A stretch of 64,000 nucleotides of DNA from positions 14,818,860 to 14,882,859 of the forward strand of contig NC_135244.1 in the NCBI RefSeq assembly GCF_947623445.1, in the 5' to 3' direction. This document shows, piece after piece, positions 21,014 to 35,332 of this stretch. Made by a program: the position numbers and the translations under genes. The notes beneath the pieces were generated by a model that did no database searches, had not been told where the DNA came from, and worked only from the letters and a program-made list of their open reading frames with translations. The number at the start of each line of letters is the position of its first letter. Position 1 is the stretch's first letter. Origin of the DNA: Clavelina lepadiformis. Its lineage: Eukaryota > Chordata > Ascidiacea > Aplousobranchia > Clavelinidae.

Positions 21014-24000
21014 ATGCTAAATCGTATACGGAAGACGTTCCGAGATACAGAGGTAATTTAATTAATAGAGGCAGTTAGCCTACTAAGCTGGGTTTACTCC
21101 ATTCAAGAGATTAAAATTGCAAAACATGACCAGAAAATCAAACCAATTTTAACACAAGTATTATATTACCTGTTGGACTTCAGCAGCCTATTGGTTGCAG
21201 TAAAATGCTTAATTATGTAAATTCTGAATCAGATCAGATCTGAATCAGGTTTATGTTTTCAGTTTTTATATCTAACATGAACTATCAGGCTTCACTTTTT
21301 TTTAGCATCAGTCTCCTGGACAACATCGACAGCCATCTAATTCCCAGCGACGTGAGAATGAAAGCAGCCCTGAGCACACGGTTTTTAATAACTTTTTTTT
21401 AGATTATACAGTTCCTTATACATTCAACATCTATATAATATAGCATTTTTTCAGAGATAATATTTTGAATGTGCTTTAATTCTTGCAGGGATTTATATGC
21501 CCTATTTGTATGGTCAACCAAAAATCAGCCGAGGAGTTACAGAGACATTTTGATGTTGCTCATTCAACTCCAGATCAGCCTGACTCTACTTTAAAGCCAC
21601 AAACAAATGGTTATTAATATGCTAATGTCTTTGCAGCTGAATAATTTGTTTGTACTCGGTATTGTTTTAAAGTACAGGTACTTGTGAGCAGAACTGTTTT
21701 TATAAGACTTTGATGACATGTTTCAGTTTTATTTTGTATACAACAACATTTGTACTTAACTAAATAATTATTTGTTTGGGCAGATGTTATAAGTGACAGT
21801 ACACATGTGCAGGAGCACTCTCCACAGCACATAAAAACGGAAGCCTCTCCTCCAAGAAGCAATGGCATTGGTGGTGTGAATAATGCAGAGGAAACAGGAA
21901 ATGAAAACTATGCTACATCCACTAGGTAGTAGTATGTGTGAATGAATTCTACGTATTTTGGTTGGGATTTCAGTTTTTGTGTGGTCATTTAAACAAAACT
22001 ATTATATAGTAACAGCAACAATCCAACTCTGGTAGCTGAAATAGAAGACCTGCAGGCATCACTCAAAGAAGAAAAGTGGTACACCTCAGAACTAAAGAAG
22101 GAAATAGCATCAATACAAAATGAAAAAGTCAATATTTCAGCTGGTAATATCAATTTGATGCTGTCAGATTTTTGTTTTTTTACATGAAAAACATAATGCA
22201 AGGGAAAAAGTAGAGCTGCAACTGTGAGCATTTTACATGACTGATAGTGATATAATACGTTAAAAATTAGTAAAATACGTTAAGAATTAAGATATATTAG
22301 TAACAAGAACCAGTTCTCGTTACTTCATTTACAAGTGTGAATTATAAATAGGCCTTACATGCTGCATGTTATTGCAAAATATATTATAAATTTTTCCAGA
22401 TTATGAAACTTTACAAGCACAATTGCAAATTGCTACAGCAACAAATGAAGAGCTTGCTAGACAAAAGGAACTATTAGAGAAGAAAGCTATGAACTTGGCT
22501 CAAACTATTGCAGGTACAGGATAATATCAAATTGAAGGAAACAATGGAATTTATATTTTATATTCCAGTCGTTGTATAACTTCTCACATTTTTTTTGCCC
22601 TGATTAAGCTAATTTGCAAGAGTTAAAGTAACGTTCGATGGCAAATAAAGTTAATTTACGCAAGAAAACATATTTTTCTCTGTCAGTACAGCTGGCGAGA
22701 AAATTGTAAACTGAAGAAAACAATTTTTTATTTCTTTTTTTCTAATGCATCTTTCAAAAAGAATTTTGATGTTAAAAACACAGTAATACACAATGTGACA
22801 ATAACAATCATATTCTGCCATTTGGTAAACAGTTGATATTGCAGGTGTTAAAGCAGAGAATGATGAATTGGAAAGCCAGAAAGTAGCGGTGGAAGAAAGA
22901 TGCCAGAACCAAAGTATTGAACTTGAAAAGGCAGCTGCTTGGGTTAGAGACCTTGAATCTCAACTGGTATGAGAAAATATGATCATGTTTTAAATAACGA
23001 ACATTGTGATGTTTCTTATTCTAATGAATGAGGAGTAAGTACTGGTACTTAATATAAGGTGTGTCTTTATGTTGCAAATTTAGTTAAAATTTTTGCAGCC
23101 ACCAGGCCACACAGTTGAATCTATTGTGAAGGAAAAGGTACCTGGTTATCATACAGTATTGTTGATGCTTATGGCTAAACACTTGGTTTTGCCATATTTT
23201 TTTTGTTTTTGCAAAGCCTTAATTTAGCCATTTTCATATTATAGATTGTGCACGAGGTATTCACATTTCGTAAGAGCTTTATGAGAGCAATCTGTAATAA
23301 TCACTTTACAAAGTTTGCATTTTGTAAATTGCATTAAATTTATTTTATGATTTTTTGGAAATGGGATGTTAATTGGTATTCAGACATGTTAACCTAATTA
23401 TTGATGATTTCATGTAAAGTTGATCAGATTTGATTTGTTTATTTAACTGCAGTTTTCTAGCATTTGTGTGACTGTCGAATCTGTTGGATTTAGTCTGTGA
23501 GTCTAACAGTATGTTATAATAACAAGTGGTATGGGTGAAGTTCAGGAAACATTTTTAAGCTCTTGATTGATGCGTATTAATGGTTAAGAACTGATTACAT
23601 ATGGTATAAGCAGCTGATTCAGCTTACCGTTCTTCTAAATACCCAGTGGTCAGAACTACCCATCATGCGGTGCCGCTAGTGTTTCACAGTGTTCAAACGT
23701 TGTAAGTACTAGCACATCACATATAGAAACTGTACTGTTTTGGTACAGCTTGTACAAGTACTTCTGACTTACAATGTTTATGTCATCTTCCAAATGGTTC
23801 TTTTTACAATATTTGCAGTTTATTTATAATGATATTCAGTTTAAGAGTTCAGAACTGTACTTCTATACAACAGTGTACAGCTACTAAACGTTCCAACATA
23901 TTATATGTCCAACAACAGTATGTTATCATATAATGAAAGATGCAACGAGACAAATGCTTGCAAGTAATATTTGATATATGATACTGTATTTGATATATCA

Positions 24001-27000
24001 TACTGTATCCATCAAGCAGCACAATTTTTTTGTGCAATTTCTCATCTGCAAAATATAGATTTGCGACCCTTTTTTACACTTTGAATACAATAGCTCTTCA
24101 CTATTGTAATGTGATACGATCATTTAAAAGCAATGTTATTTAAAGAATGGAATGGCATTAATAATAATTCTCAAACTTAGTGCATGTTGTTGGTTCATAT
24201 ACTGGATGATCTTAAATCAAATGACTGTCCCTCCATAGAGTACATGCATTACGCACAGTATATATATACAATATTCTATGCAGTATCACCGGGATATAAA
24301 TTCATATATTCTCTATAACGTTGATATTCTAGATAACGATGATATAGATATTTTCTATCTATAAAATGTTACATTCTCTAAAGGTTAATCTTATTTATGT
24401 CTTGTAATTATTGTGAGGCTTCGGAGTTCTGAGTCTGACATTTAAAAAATCATTGCAGAAGCAGCAAATTGATAAAATGTTGTTGACTTCTTTAGTTAAG
24501 TAGCAACATATTTAGAGCAATCTGTTTTTATATTTATTTTATTGAGCCTGTAAATTTTTTAAGTTGATTTTTTATCTTCAAGTAAAATACTGTGAGATAT
24601 TTTTTTTCTGAAGTTCTTAATCCATGACTGACCCTATCCAACACAAATTATCAAGGAATGAATTTCCTCCTATCTAATTTATTGAATAGTAGTTTTTTAT
24701 CTCATAAAATTTAGGCCTACTGTTTGAAACTTACCATACTGCATACTTACAAAGGAAGTCTTGAAACTAACCTTCCATAACTGTAACTTAAACTCTGGTT
24801 AATCCGAAGTGATAATTACGACTTGGATGTGAATTGTGTTCAAATGGTGTGTCCATAAACTAAAAGGGAAGAATTACTGCTAATGAATTGGGTGTAAGAT
24901 GTGTAGTGTGCAATTTGTGCATATTTAACTTAATGTGTGTTGGCATGACATTAACATGGTCCTAAAGGTCAAATATCTTTTAAAAAAGACGGAAAATGTG
25001 CTTGACATTAATACAGGAGCGGTCACTGGACTGTATTGTCTTTGGCTTGTATGAGTGCTTTTGTTGCATACTGTATATTGTTTGTTAAATGCTGTATCAT
25101 TTGTGTGATTTTTTTTTTTAATTTTTAAATCTCTCTCTTAAAGATACTTTGGTGACAAAACAGTTCTGATTAACAAGATTTCACTGTAATAAGATTTGGA
25201 ATGTCATAGAATATTTTTAATTTCAATATGCATGAAGCAAATTCGAGTATATCAGTAAAGAATTTTTATAATTTTGACCTGATAATTAAGCATGTGATTT
25301 CTGTATTAATTGTGTGTTTTCAAATATTCTAGCAAAGTTGTAATACTAAGTATATAAGGTGTATAGTGCAATGAAGTAATCTTTATTAGGTCTACCTATC
25401 CCAGCATTGCATAACACTCGACGTGTTTGCTCTCATAATTTATGCTGGTATTTTGAACCTGCAGTTGCAACGTCCTGGAGTAGATGATGTGATGGTTCTC
25501 AAAAAAGAACTAGTCTCTGTTCAGACTTTGATGGATCAGATGACCCAGGAAAGTGAGAAAAAGAGCAAAGAAGTTGAAAATGATCGCCAACATCTTCAGA
25601 ATCTTCTTGATGAAGCTAAGCAACAAGCAGAGGTTGTGCAAAGGGAGTTTGATCTATTCAGAGTGAGTTCCTACCTCTTTTCTCACTATTTTGATATGTT
25701 TTTAAACACGATCTTACCACTTTAATGTTTTAGGCTGAAAATGCGAGGCTAAAAGTAGAGAATAAGCAGACTGCTGCTGAAAAGGATGAATCAACAAAAT
25801 TGCTGCAACAGGAAAAGGATGACTTAAACAAGTTATATTCACAAAAAGAAAACACGAAACAAGTAACTAGACTGCTTCAATGGTAAAGATATCCAGTTGT
25901 TGTTCAGTGATTTTTAACATCTAGTTGGTTGCAGGAGGAGATTGTGAATCTACTGTCATCACTGGAAAAGGAGCAAGGTTACTCACACTCGCTGAGCTAT
26001 GAAATAAATCAACTACAAGAGGAAAAGTCATTATTAAAAAATGATGTTGCCAGGTTTAAAAAAACTGTTTTATTGTCAGTATATCCTGCATTGCTAGGAT
26101 GAAGTATTGTAGTATTGATATTTTGCATTCAAAGATAATTTACCCATGGCGAACACTGTTTAACAGAGCACTCCTGGGAATGGCAAAACCTGCTATAATA
26201 AGTGATTTTTCTTTCATGCGATGAGAGCTCTTTTTCACTATGAAAGTTAGTGTGTAAAAGGAAAGTCGCACAAGTAAAGAGATTTACTGAACATTCCTGC
26301 TACTATTCAGTGTTCAAGAAAAAACAATTGGTCAAATTTTGACTATTGAATTTGCTTTTGGTTGTGTGATCAGGCTTCAACAGCAGGTTGCACTTTTCGA
26401 GCTAAACCGGTGTCGCCTTGTGTCAAGTTGCTCTAATAAGTGATGGGCCTGTTTGAGTAAGCAAAAAATTTATAATGCGAAAATCATCACTTCTTCCATA
26501 ACAGCCGAAACTGCTGTAATGAGTGCTTTGCTCTACCACTGTATTGCGTGGTTATATGAACTGATGCTCTATCAAGCAGGTTTTGCTATCTTGTAATATA
26601 TTTAGTAAAAATGTGTTGTAATGTGCCAAAGAATGTTGTCAAAGAGTATGTGAACAATTTTTTACATGTTAGGCTTTCTGAAGAGCTTGAGAATTCTAAG
26701 AAGTTGTGTGAAGATGAGCAAAGCCGATTTAGTCATCTTAACAATGAATATCTGTTGATTGAAGCTGCTAAATCAGATGCAGAAGCTAAATTACTTGAAT
26801 CTACCAAAAAGATTGAAAAGTATGATAAAACAAAATTTACTTATTAAAATATTTCGTAGGTTTCAAGCAAAACGTATTTTGTAATGTTCACTTTTTTATT
26901 ATGTTAGAAATGTTAAATAAAGTGGTTTTAATAAGATCTCGTACATCATTGTTTGTTTTATGAGAAGGCTCTGTGAGGAATATGAAAGGGCAATTACCGA

Positions 27001-30000
27001 GAAGGAAGCTCGATTGGACGCAGTGTACATGGAAAAAGATGAATTGGAATCACAGCTTAATGAAAACAAAGCTACTGTTGAACATATGAAACAGGAAAAA
27101 AATAACTTGGAACGAAGATTTGACGAAATAAAGTATGTGAAAATGAGGTTTTAAATTCTGTTATGTCTATGGATGCAATATCATTAACTCGTATCGTTAA
27201 CTCAACTAAAGTGAGTGGCATGTGCAAACACACGTTGGTGTTAAATCAAACAATAGTTGTCAGTAAGTAATGCAAAGAAGGATTTTTTCAATAATGTTTA
27301 GTGGTTAAGCAATTAGTGGTGTAACAATAAACCAAGGTTTTGCAATGATTATGACCTACACTCTGGCAATGATGACATCACTATGTTAAGATGATATGCA
27401 TGACACTGGTGTTTGGATCAAGTATGGATAGAATGTATGTTGGCGACAAGAAAAAGGAACATTCATTAAAGCATGCTTAAGTCCTTAACAAGAATAGCTT
27501 ACTTAAATAAGCATAAAGTGAGGGGCAAGTCCAGTGGTTGTCAGTAAATATACTGGTGAAACGATTTGTGTATTAATATGTAGTGGCTAAGCAGTTATTG
27601 CCATAAATAAGTGGCAAAAAATTCAAATTGATTGTTTAAACATAACGAGCATGGCAATTCTTATTACGTCATGAATAGAACGTTTCCTGTGACAGGCAAG
27701 TAAAGACAATAAGACATTATTAAAAATCCTTTCATGAGTATATTTACTGACAACTACTCTTCGATTTAAGACCAACTTGTTTTGGAACTTCCCCCTCACT
27801 AACTTAAATTACATTGGCTGTAGCTGTAGTTGTACTGGTAATGAAGGTAGATGCCAAGCTACAGTTGACTGATTTCTGTCTTGGTTGTTGGCGCTAGCCT
27901 AGCCTGGTTCCAGTAACTGTCGTAAGGACATGACTATTTCACTAGTGCATGTACTTTCACCTGGGACATTTCCATGCTGGAAATACACATCATCTGCAAC
28001 TAATTGCGTTTCTGTTGAATCGTTTTTCCATCCAAAAACTTTGACACCCTACCACTCTGCAGCTGTATTTGCATCAAACGCCAAGCATGTTGATTTAACA
28101 CTGTGATGTCATAATAACCGTCACCATCATTAGTAGCAAATTTGCCACACATGTTCGGCAATTATAGTATACTTACTGACAACTAATTCTTCTCTTAAGA
28201 CTCTTGACTTGTTTTTGAACTTGCCTTTCACCTTAAAATTTCAGATAATTTAATGTAACCTAAAATTGATCCCCAACAAAATGTCTAATTAGTAATATTA
28301 TGTATATAGCAACTTCACATACCATACACAAACTTTGGATAACTCAAATTATTTCAATGTTATCTTCAATTTTGAGTTGGGTACTGTGGTTATATTGGTT
28401 TTATAGTTTGATCTGAAATATTAATGTCAAAATTTAAATTTTTCCAAAGGCTAGTAGTCAATATACTTTTATGGTTACAGAGCAATGAGCAAGCAAGTCG
28501 AGTCAGAGAGCAGTTCGGTTCAGCATGATCTTCATTTTGAGATAGCCCAATTAAAAATGAAATTAGAAACATTTGAAGCTGACAATATTCAAGTAATTGC
28601 TGTAAAGTCTTTGCTCGATTGATTGTTGTATGTTTATAAGCATTTGTTTCATAATATGCCAACATGATCGTACTTATTAGTACACAAGTTATGTATATGG
28701 TAGTGAATTAAATCTCTTGGGGCTATAATTTTTTTTGTGAATTTTTTACTAGCTATTGGGGGGAAAAAAAACACTGGAAGATAATGTGGAGAAAATGAAA
28801 AATGACCACAATGATGAGAGGAATAATATTCAAAGCAAGGTGTTGGAGTTGCAGCAGGAGTTAGTTGTGCTAAAAATGCAGGTATTGATTTTTTAAATGA
28901 CTCCAAAGTTCTAGCATTTCTTCTGATTGAAACTGATATCTGACCCAAGCTCGTTTGTTTCTAGAGTAACCAAATTAATGAACAAAAGAATCAAATGGAA
29001 AGAAATCTGATTGAAGCTCATTCAAAGCTTGAAGATGCACGTAAAACATTTGAGGAAACTCAAGAAAAAAATCATGTATTAAATACCAATTTTGCTGTGA
29101 AATCACAGGAAATGGAATCATTGAAGGTATTTTTGCAGAAGTAGTGGGCAGAAAATTATTATTTTTAAACCAAACAAAAGACAAAATGATTTATTTTAGG
29201 AAAAATTAATCATGGCTTCCAACAAACTTGATGAGGAAATTGCAAGACGGGAATCATCAACAGAGGAAGCGGCTAAGTAAGATTTGCTTTTGTGGATGAA
29301 TAATCACTATTTGCATATACTGTATATTGTTATGTAAGCTGGTAATTGCAAAGCTTGTACATTGTACAGGCTTGAAGATTAAACCTTTTTGTTGTATCAT
29401 TAGTTCATTACACATCACAATGTTTCCCCAGATTACGAGAAGAACGAACTGTCCTAATGGCACAGATGGAAGCTGGTGAGGGTGAAGCTGTTGCAAGAGC
29501 ACAAATTGCTGAGGAAAATGATTCTTTAAGAATGCAGAAAGAAGAAGCTCTGCAAAAACTACGAAGTGAATCAAGGTGTATTTTTTATTGTGCCTGGTTT
29601 TTCAAAAGTTAAAACATTTTGTACACCTGAAATGGAGTTTTCTAAATACTGCCATAGTTAGCAAAATTGGATAACAATAGGTGTTTCGTTATATTTCCAA
29701 CAGAAATCTGTTTTCCTTTTTTTACGTATATAATCTTGCACTCTTCAGTGAACATGAACTCGCCATGCAAAGTATAAATGCAAAGTTAGCAGAAGTAAAC
29801 GCAAGTTTGGTGTCAATTCAAGAAAAATATGAATCTTCCCAACAATTGGTTATAAAAATTAAAGATGATCTCACAGCTGAAAAAGAAAAAAGCATGCAGT
29901 TGGAGGCTGATTTCAAAGTAAATTAAAGTAGATTTTGGCCATAAATAATTAAATAAGCAATAAAAATGAATGAAAATTAGATTAGATATTAAAATATAAA

Positions 30001-33000
30001 TAAGTAATTGTGTAAATAGTCATGATAAAGGTAGAAGATTTAAATATCAAAATTGTTCTATTTTTCATTTTCATAAGAGTGGACTTTATTATTAACGTGT
30101 TTTGGTAATTAATGTTTGTGGATAGGTCAAGGCAGAGCTCTTATTGACAACGCAAGCTGCTAGCGCCACTCAGCGAGCTGATATGGAAAGTCACTTAAAC
30201 TCTGTCAAGTGGTCTCTTGAGGAAAAGACCAAAGAACTGGAGAAACGAAATGCTGATCTGACATCTTTGCAGAGTGCAATGGATGATCTCAAGGTAAGAA
30301 TTACTTTCATACAGCAGTACATGCTTTATTTAATTTTTATGGAGTTATGATTTTGTTTGGTTATATGCATTTGCTGTTCATGCATCACTTTTTTTCGTAC
30401 TTACGTATTTTCATCCTTGATTAGACTCAAGTGAATCAGCAGAGACAGGATTATCATTTGGAGCTTGCTAACTTGAAGAGCAACTTCGATAAGATGGAAA
30501 GAGAAAAGCAGGATGCCCATGAAGATGTATCAAGACTCAGGATTGATCTGGAAGACGCTAAGCGAGCTCATCAGGAAGACAATGAAAGAAGAAATGAAGC
30601 AATGAAAGCTACAGAAACTAAACATGCAGAAAAGTAAGTTGTACTCAACTTATGTAGAGAATGTTACAAATTCTGTGTTAATTCGTTGCGTTTTTTTCTG
30701 AACAAAAATCTTACTGGTTTCTTACTACTTTTTAAAAATTTAAAATATTTCCAAAATTAGCTTTGTTTTTACAGTTTCTATATTTTTAAGATTTTTTTGC
30801 TTTTCTCATACAGAATTGCAAGCTTGAACTCAATTTTAAAGGATGTTAAAGATGATTTACAGGTTAAGACAAAAGAACATTCAGAGCAAATATCAATGCG
30901 AGAAGCTATTGAAAAAAACCTTGATGAAGTTAGTATGACTGCATATAGTTTGATGTGATCTATTGCTCTTTCAAAATGCTGCTAAAAAGCTCCAATACCA
31001 TTTTGTCCAATACAGTCGACTCCGCTTAATTCGGACACTTTGGTTCCGCTCAATTTTGGCCGAATTAAGCGGAGAAACGGCTTTGTCCGAATTAAGCGGA
31101 AAATCAGTTGTTCGTTTCATGGTCATTCGTAAAGGCAGAAAACGCATTTAAAATACTGTACTGTTGCGTAATAAATGAATTGCAGCTGCGCTATACTGCA
31201 GTAATTGGCACTGATCACATAAAACGTCTTCGTTTACTTTAGTGAGCAATTTCACTTTTTGTGCTAAACTTTTCTGTACCATTCTGTTCTACAAGATGGA
31301 CGCAATTGTACCGAAGTAAAAGCGACTATGAAGCTGACATGGCCTTATATGAGTTCATTGTCGATTGTTACTGCATCGATCGTCATTGTTTCACCATAAT
31401 CACTCATAATGCAATCGCATCTTGTGTTAAAACGAACGAAGTACTGTTTATTGTGTCATAAACTCATAACCTAACAATGGAATTGCGAACCTGTGTCCGA
31501 ATTAAGCGGAGAATTGTCCGAATTAACGGGAGTTTTTTACGTTCAATTTTTACTTTTGTTCCGTTCCCGAGCATTTTGGCCGAATAAAGCGGTTGTCCGG
31601 GTTATCCGGTGTCCGAATTAAGCGGATTCGACTACTTACAACCTATGTACCACTCATAAATTACGCTATGAAACGAAAAATTTTATGATAATTATATAAA
31701 TACTAAACTACTCGGTATTTTGACTTAATACAGACAAAGAAACAAGCGGCAAATCTAGAAGAAACATGCAACACCACCAAACTTGAACTTGACGAAATTT
31801 TAGAAGAGTTAACCAAAGTCAAAGAAGCATTTGAAGCCTCCCAACTTGCTCATCAAAATGAGGTGGAAGAACGAAAAAAGGAGAGCTCACAATTTGAAGA
31901 GCGGCAAAAAGATTTGGAAGTAAAGATGAATCGAGACTCTGATCAATACAATGAAGAAATCAATAAGTTAAAAGAAGAAGCAAAGGTAACTATATCATCC
32001 AGGACATATGGGCTTGTTATCTTTTGTGGTAAAGGATTTAAATTATTTCTTACCAGTATATTTTTGAATGTATTGCTTCCTTATTATGATTAAAGCAATA
32101 AGTTAGTTTATATTGGTAAGAGATGTTTTTTGATTGGATTAGTTTGAATAAAATTAAGATTTGCGAGAATCTGATTTAAAACGTTTCACTCTAGCTGCAT
32201 GTTTTAGAACCAGGCAAACGTTTTGGAAAATGAGCGCCTGCTTAAAACCAAGTCAGAAGAAGCTCTAAAGTCTGCTGAATCTTGCATATTATCTCATCAG
32301 GAGGATATTTCTGCCAAAGAAAAATTACTGAATAAGATGCGATCAGAAAGAAATGAAATTGAACAGCGGTAAACGAAATGATACTTCGTTAGCTGCTTTT
32401 TTGTGTAAGTGATTTTCGGAAGTTTTTAATTTTTTTTAACTTCCAGGTTGAACTCTGAGATTTCAGATCACCATCAGAAAATTGTGATGCTGGAAGAAAG
32501 TCTCGTTTTAAGTCGTAGTGAAACGGAAAAGAAGGTGTCTGAAGTAAATCAGAAATCTGAGGTGGCAAGATCTACCCAAGATGAATTAGATGTAAGTCAT
32601 GCAATATGTTATAGCTACAATGGAACCATCATTTTGTCCATTCTTACAGATCTTTTGAAAGGGGCCAGTTTCCTCACATTTTGGTTTTATTTTATTTTTA
32701 ACTCTTTTTCAGCCTGTTTTGAAAATCTTGTTTAGTTTATTATGTTTTCAAGTCACTCAATGTAAACATTTGTAATATTATATTCCTTCCTTGGTTTTTT
32801 TGCTTCGCCGTTGTCTATTTTAGATAGTTGTATGTGACAAGTTAAAAGTTATTTCTTTGTGTTCACTTTTTCAGAGAGTTAAATCAGAGCTCGAGAGCAT
32901 GACCACCCATCTGACAGAAACTGAAGTTGACCTTGAAAACTCCAAAACAGAGTTGAATGAAGTTAGGCTAATATCTCAACAACTGAAAAATAGTAAAACA

Positions 33001-35332
33001 GACTTGGAAGAGAAAAGTGCAGTTCTTGAAAGAGTCAACGAAGATCACATTAAAAAGATCAATGACATGGAGGTATTGGCAATTTATACGTGACTACATG
33101 ACTAACCAAAATAGTACTTTTCTACGAACTATATACGAGTAACCTCTTTCTGGGCGTTGTAAACGTTGCAGATAAAAAAGAGGCATATTTTTGTCTGACA
33201 TGAGTTTTGCAATTAGGTTGGTCAACACTCGCTCAATCAGTGCCTGTTACTAAAGGTTAATGTTGTAACTTGTTATTACTAGGAACAACTTTCAAGCAGC
33301 TGTGAAGACAATGTAAAACTAAATGGTGATATTACAAATATTAAAGAGAAGCTCAGACTAACTGAAGATGAGGCCATGTCAAGAAAAATTGAATGGGATG
33401 AAAAATCTAGTGAATTTGAAACTGAAGTAATATTTTTAAACAAAATTGCACAATATCATTTAAAAAGTTGCAGGTGTGCGATTCCTGAATTTTTTTATTG
33501 TACCAGTGTACCTATTTAGGTAAGGGTGTTGCAAGAAAGCTTGAAATCAATGAAAACTGACTTGGATGCAGAAAAACATCAAAGACAAGAAGATAATTTC
33601 CGAAAAGAGGATGAAATGAAAAGATTACTGGAAGAATGGAGCTCTCAAGAATCTTTATGGACAAGTGAAAAGTACCTTTGTAGTTGATTCATTGCATTCT
33701 ATTCCATACTCTATATGCACTTTGAAGTGGTCAACAACAAAACGATTTTGAAGTAGATGCCAAGTTTTATTTTGTTACTGTTTATAGGGATGCATTCCTT
33801 GAAAAAGTTGATTCCTTAGAAGCGGCACAAAGCTTATTACTGGGCCATAAAGTGGAGCTTCAGAAGTCGATTAACGCGCTTCAAACTTCTCTGGAAAACG
33901 AGAAGAAAACAGCTTTTGAAGCTCAAGAGAAAGCAAAGGCGAATTCCAATCTACAAGAACTTAAGATCACCGATTTAAAAACGCAAATAGTAAGTGGAAA
34001 TAACTTCTGTTTTTTCTAATTCTTAGTATGTCTGTTAATTGCAAAACATCACATTTTTGTGAATAATAAATATGGTGTAGCCCTCTACCATAGTTGGGTT
34101 AGCAGCCGCTTGTCAGAGAAAGAGAAACTATATAACCGCTTTGCTTTGTTGAAACTTAATTTTATCTTACGTCGAAATCGTTTTAATTGGTGCCACTTTT
34201 GCCCAAGGCGATTAAGTTGTAGATGAATTTAGATTTTTAGTATGATGACGTGTGTAATACGCTGTTTAGCTATTTAAGTTTTTAAATAAAATAATAATGA
34301 AATCATAAGTGGAGAAATGGTCACCATCGATAACTATGATCAAATGAAGTTATTGTCAAAACATCTTTCTCATATCCGGGAGTCTAACCAGAAGAACCAA
34401 CGATATATGTTTCCTTTATCAACAATCCAAGCTTCGGCGTGTTGTTATAGCAGAAAACCGTTTGGTTTATTTAGGAAAAGAAGAACAACGAATTAGAAGA
34501 AAGTGCGGCTGAAAAGGTTGTAAGTGAATCAAGGTTACAACTTGAAATTGGTGCTCTCACGGAAAATTTGAACAGCACAAGATCTGAATGGGTTGCAACT
34601 ACTCAGCGTGTTGATGCTACAACCAGGGAAAATGATGACTTAAGAGGACAACTTGTCGTTCTCAACGTAAGTTTTTGTGAAATTTTGTCAAGTTCCAAAA
34701 TAAGCCAGGTGCACTACATTTACTTGATATTGCTTTTTATGAAAAGTTAGGTCGAACAACTGCAATTCAGATGCAACTTGGTATTAAAGCGGTTGAAGAC
34801 CAGTAATTATTTTTCTTTTAAACCTCAATAGGCGACAGTGCAAAACAATGCAGACGAACGTCGGACGCTGTTGGAAAGATGTCTGAATGCTGAACAACAA
34901 GTCGAGCAAATGACCAGTCGGTTTAACGAACTTCGCCGAAAATTGGACGACGCTCACTCCGCCATGCACGAACTTGGAAGGGAAAATCAGGCGTTGCAGG
35001 TAGTTGTAAAAGCGACTTCACATTATTTTGGTGCAAATGAAATTACATATTGTTGTAAGTCATATATCACCATCTACTTAACACGCAAACTAAACTGTGA
35101 ACAGGTCAAACACACAACGACTATATCGAGGCAATGGGCCGATGATAAAAATATCAACCAATGCAAGGCTTGTAGTCGTAACTTTTCTCTTACTGTACGA
35201 AAACATCATTGTCGGCATTGCGGTGATATCTTCTGTGCGGAGTGTTCCTCCCGCAACGCAACCGTGGCTTCGTCCAAGAATCCTGTTCGTGTCTGCGAAA
35301 GGTGCTACGACGACCTGCTGGTCGCCGGTTAA
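21014..35332 (+). CDS. EEA1: Early endosome antigen 1 homologue (Rab5/PI3P tether)
   Basis: I place 32 exons whose lengths join in phase to about 1,557 residues (human 1,411). The first start at 21014, 21306, 21489, 21784, 22010, 22400, 22845, 23099 and 25465; the last three are 34475-34666, 34832-34999 and 35105-35332. The N-terminus has the C2H2 finger (GFICPICM...RHFDVAH), which binds Rab5 in the human protein, followed by DLQASLKEEKWYTSELKKE, nearly identical to human. A very long coiled coil follows. The C-terminus holds RKLDDAHSAMHELGRENQAL and a FYVE domain with WADD, RKHHCRHCG and RVCERC, which reads PI3P. EEA1 tethers early endosomes before SNARE-driven fusion. Introns are 70-2,330 nt; several hold repeats. 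Confidence 0.95.
27235..28230. repeat. Nested inverted and direct repeats in an EEA1 intron
   Basis: A motif around TTGTCAGTAA recurs near 27257 and 27551, each followed by a related TAGTGG-TAAGCA segment. Inverted copies (TTTACTGACAACTA, CTTACTGACAACTA) lie near 27740 and 28172, followed by similar CTTAAGAC/TTTAAGACC and TTTTGGAACTT-type segments. The whole looks like a decayed foldback or MITE pair. No coding sequence is seen. Confidence 0.5.
31013..31634 (+). mobile_element. Non-autonomous pogo/Tigger-like element in an EEA1 intron
   Basis: The left end reads CAGTCGACTCCGCTTAATTC after a TA dinucleotide; the right end is its approximate inverse, GAATTAAGCGGATTCGACTA. Further GTCCGAATTAAGCGGA motifs lie inside both ends. 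TA targets and CAGT termini with this kind of AATTCGGAC repeat are usual for pogo-group mariner elements. No intact transposase is present. A longer, oppositely oriented relative lies at 54947-55569. Confidence 0.65.
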
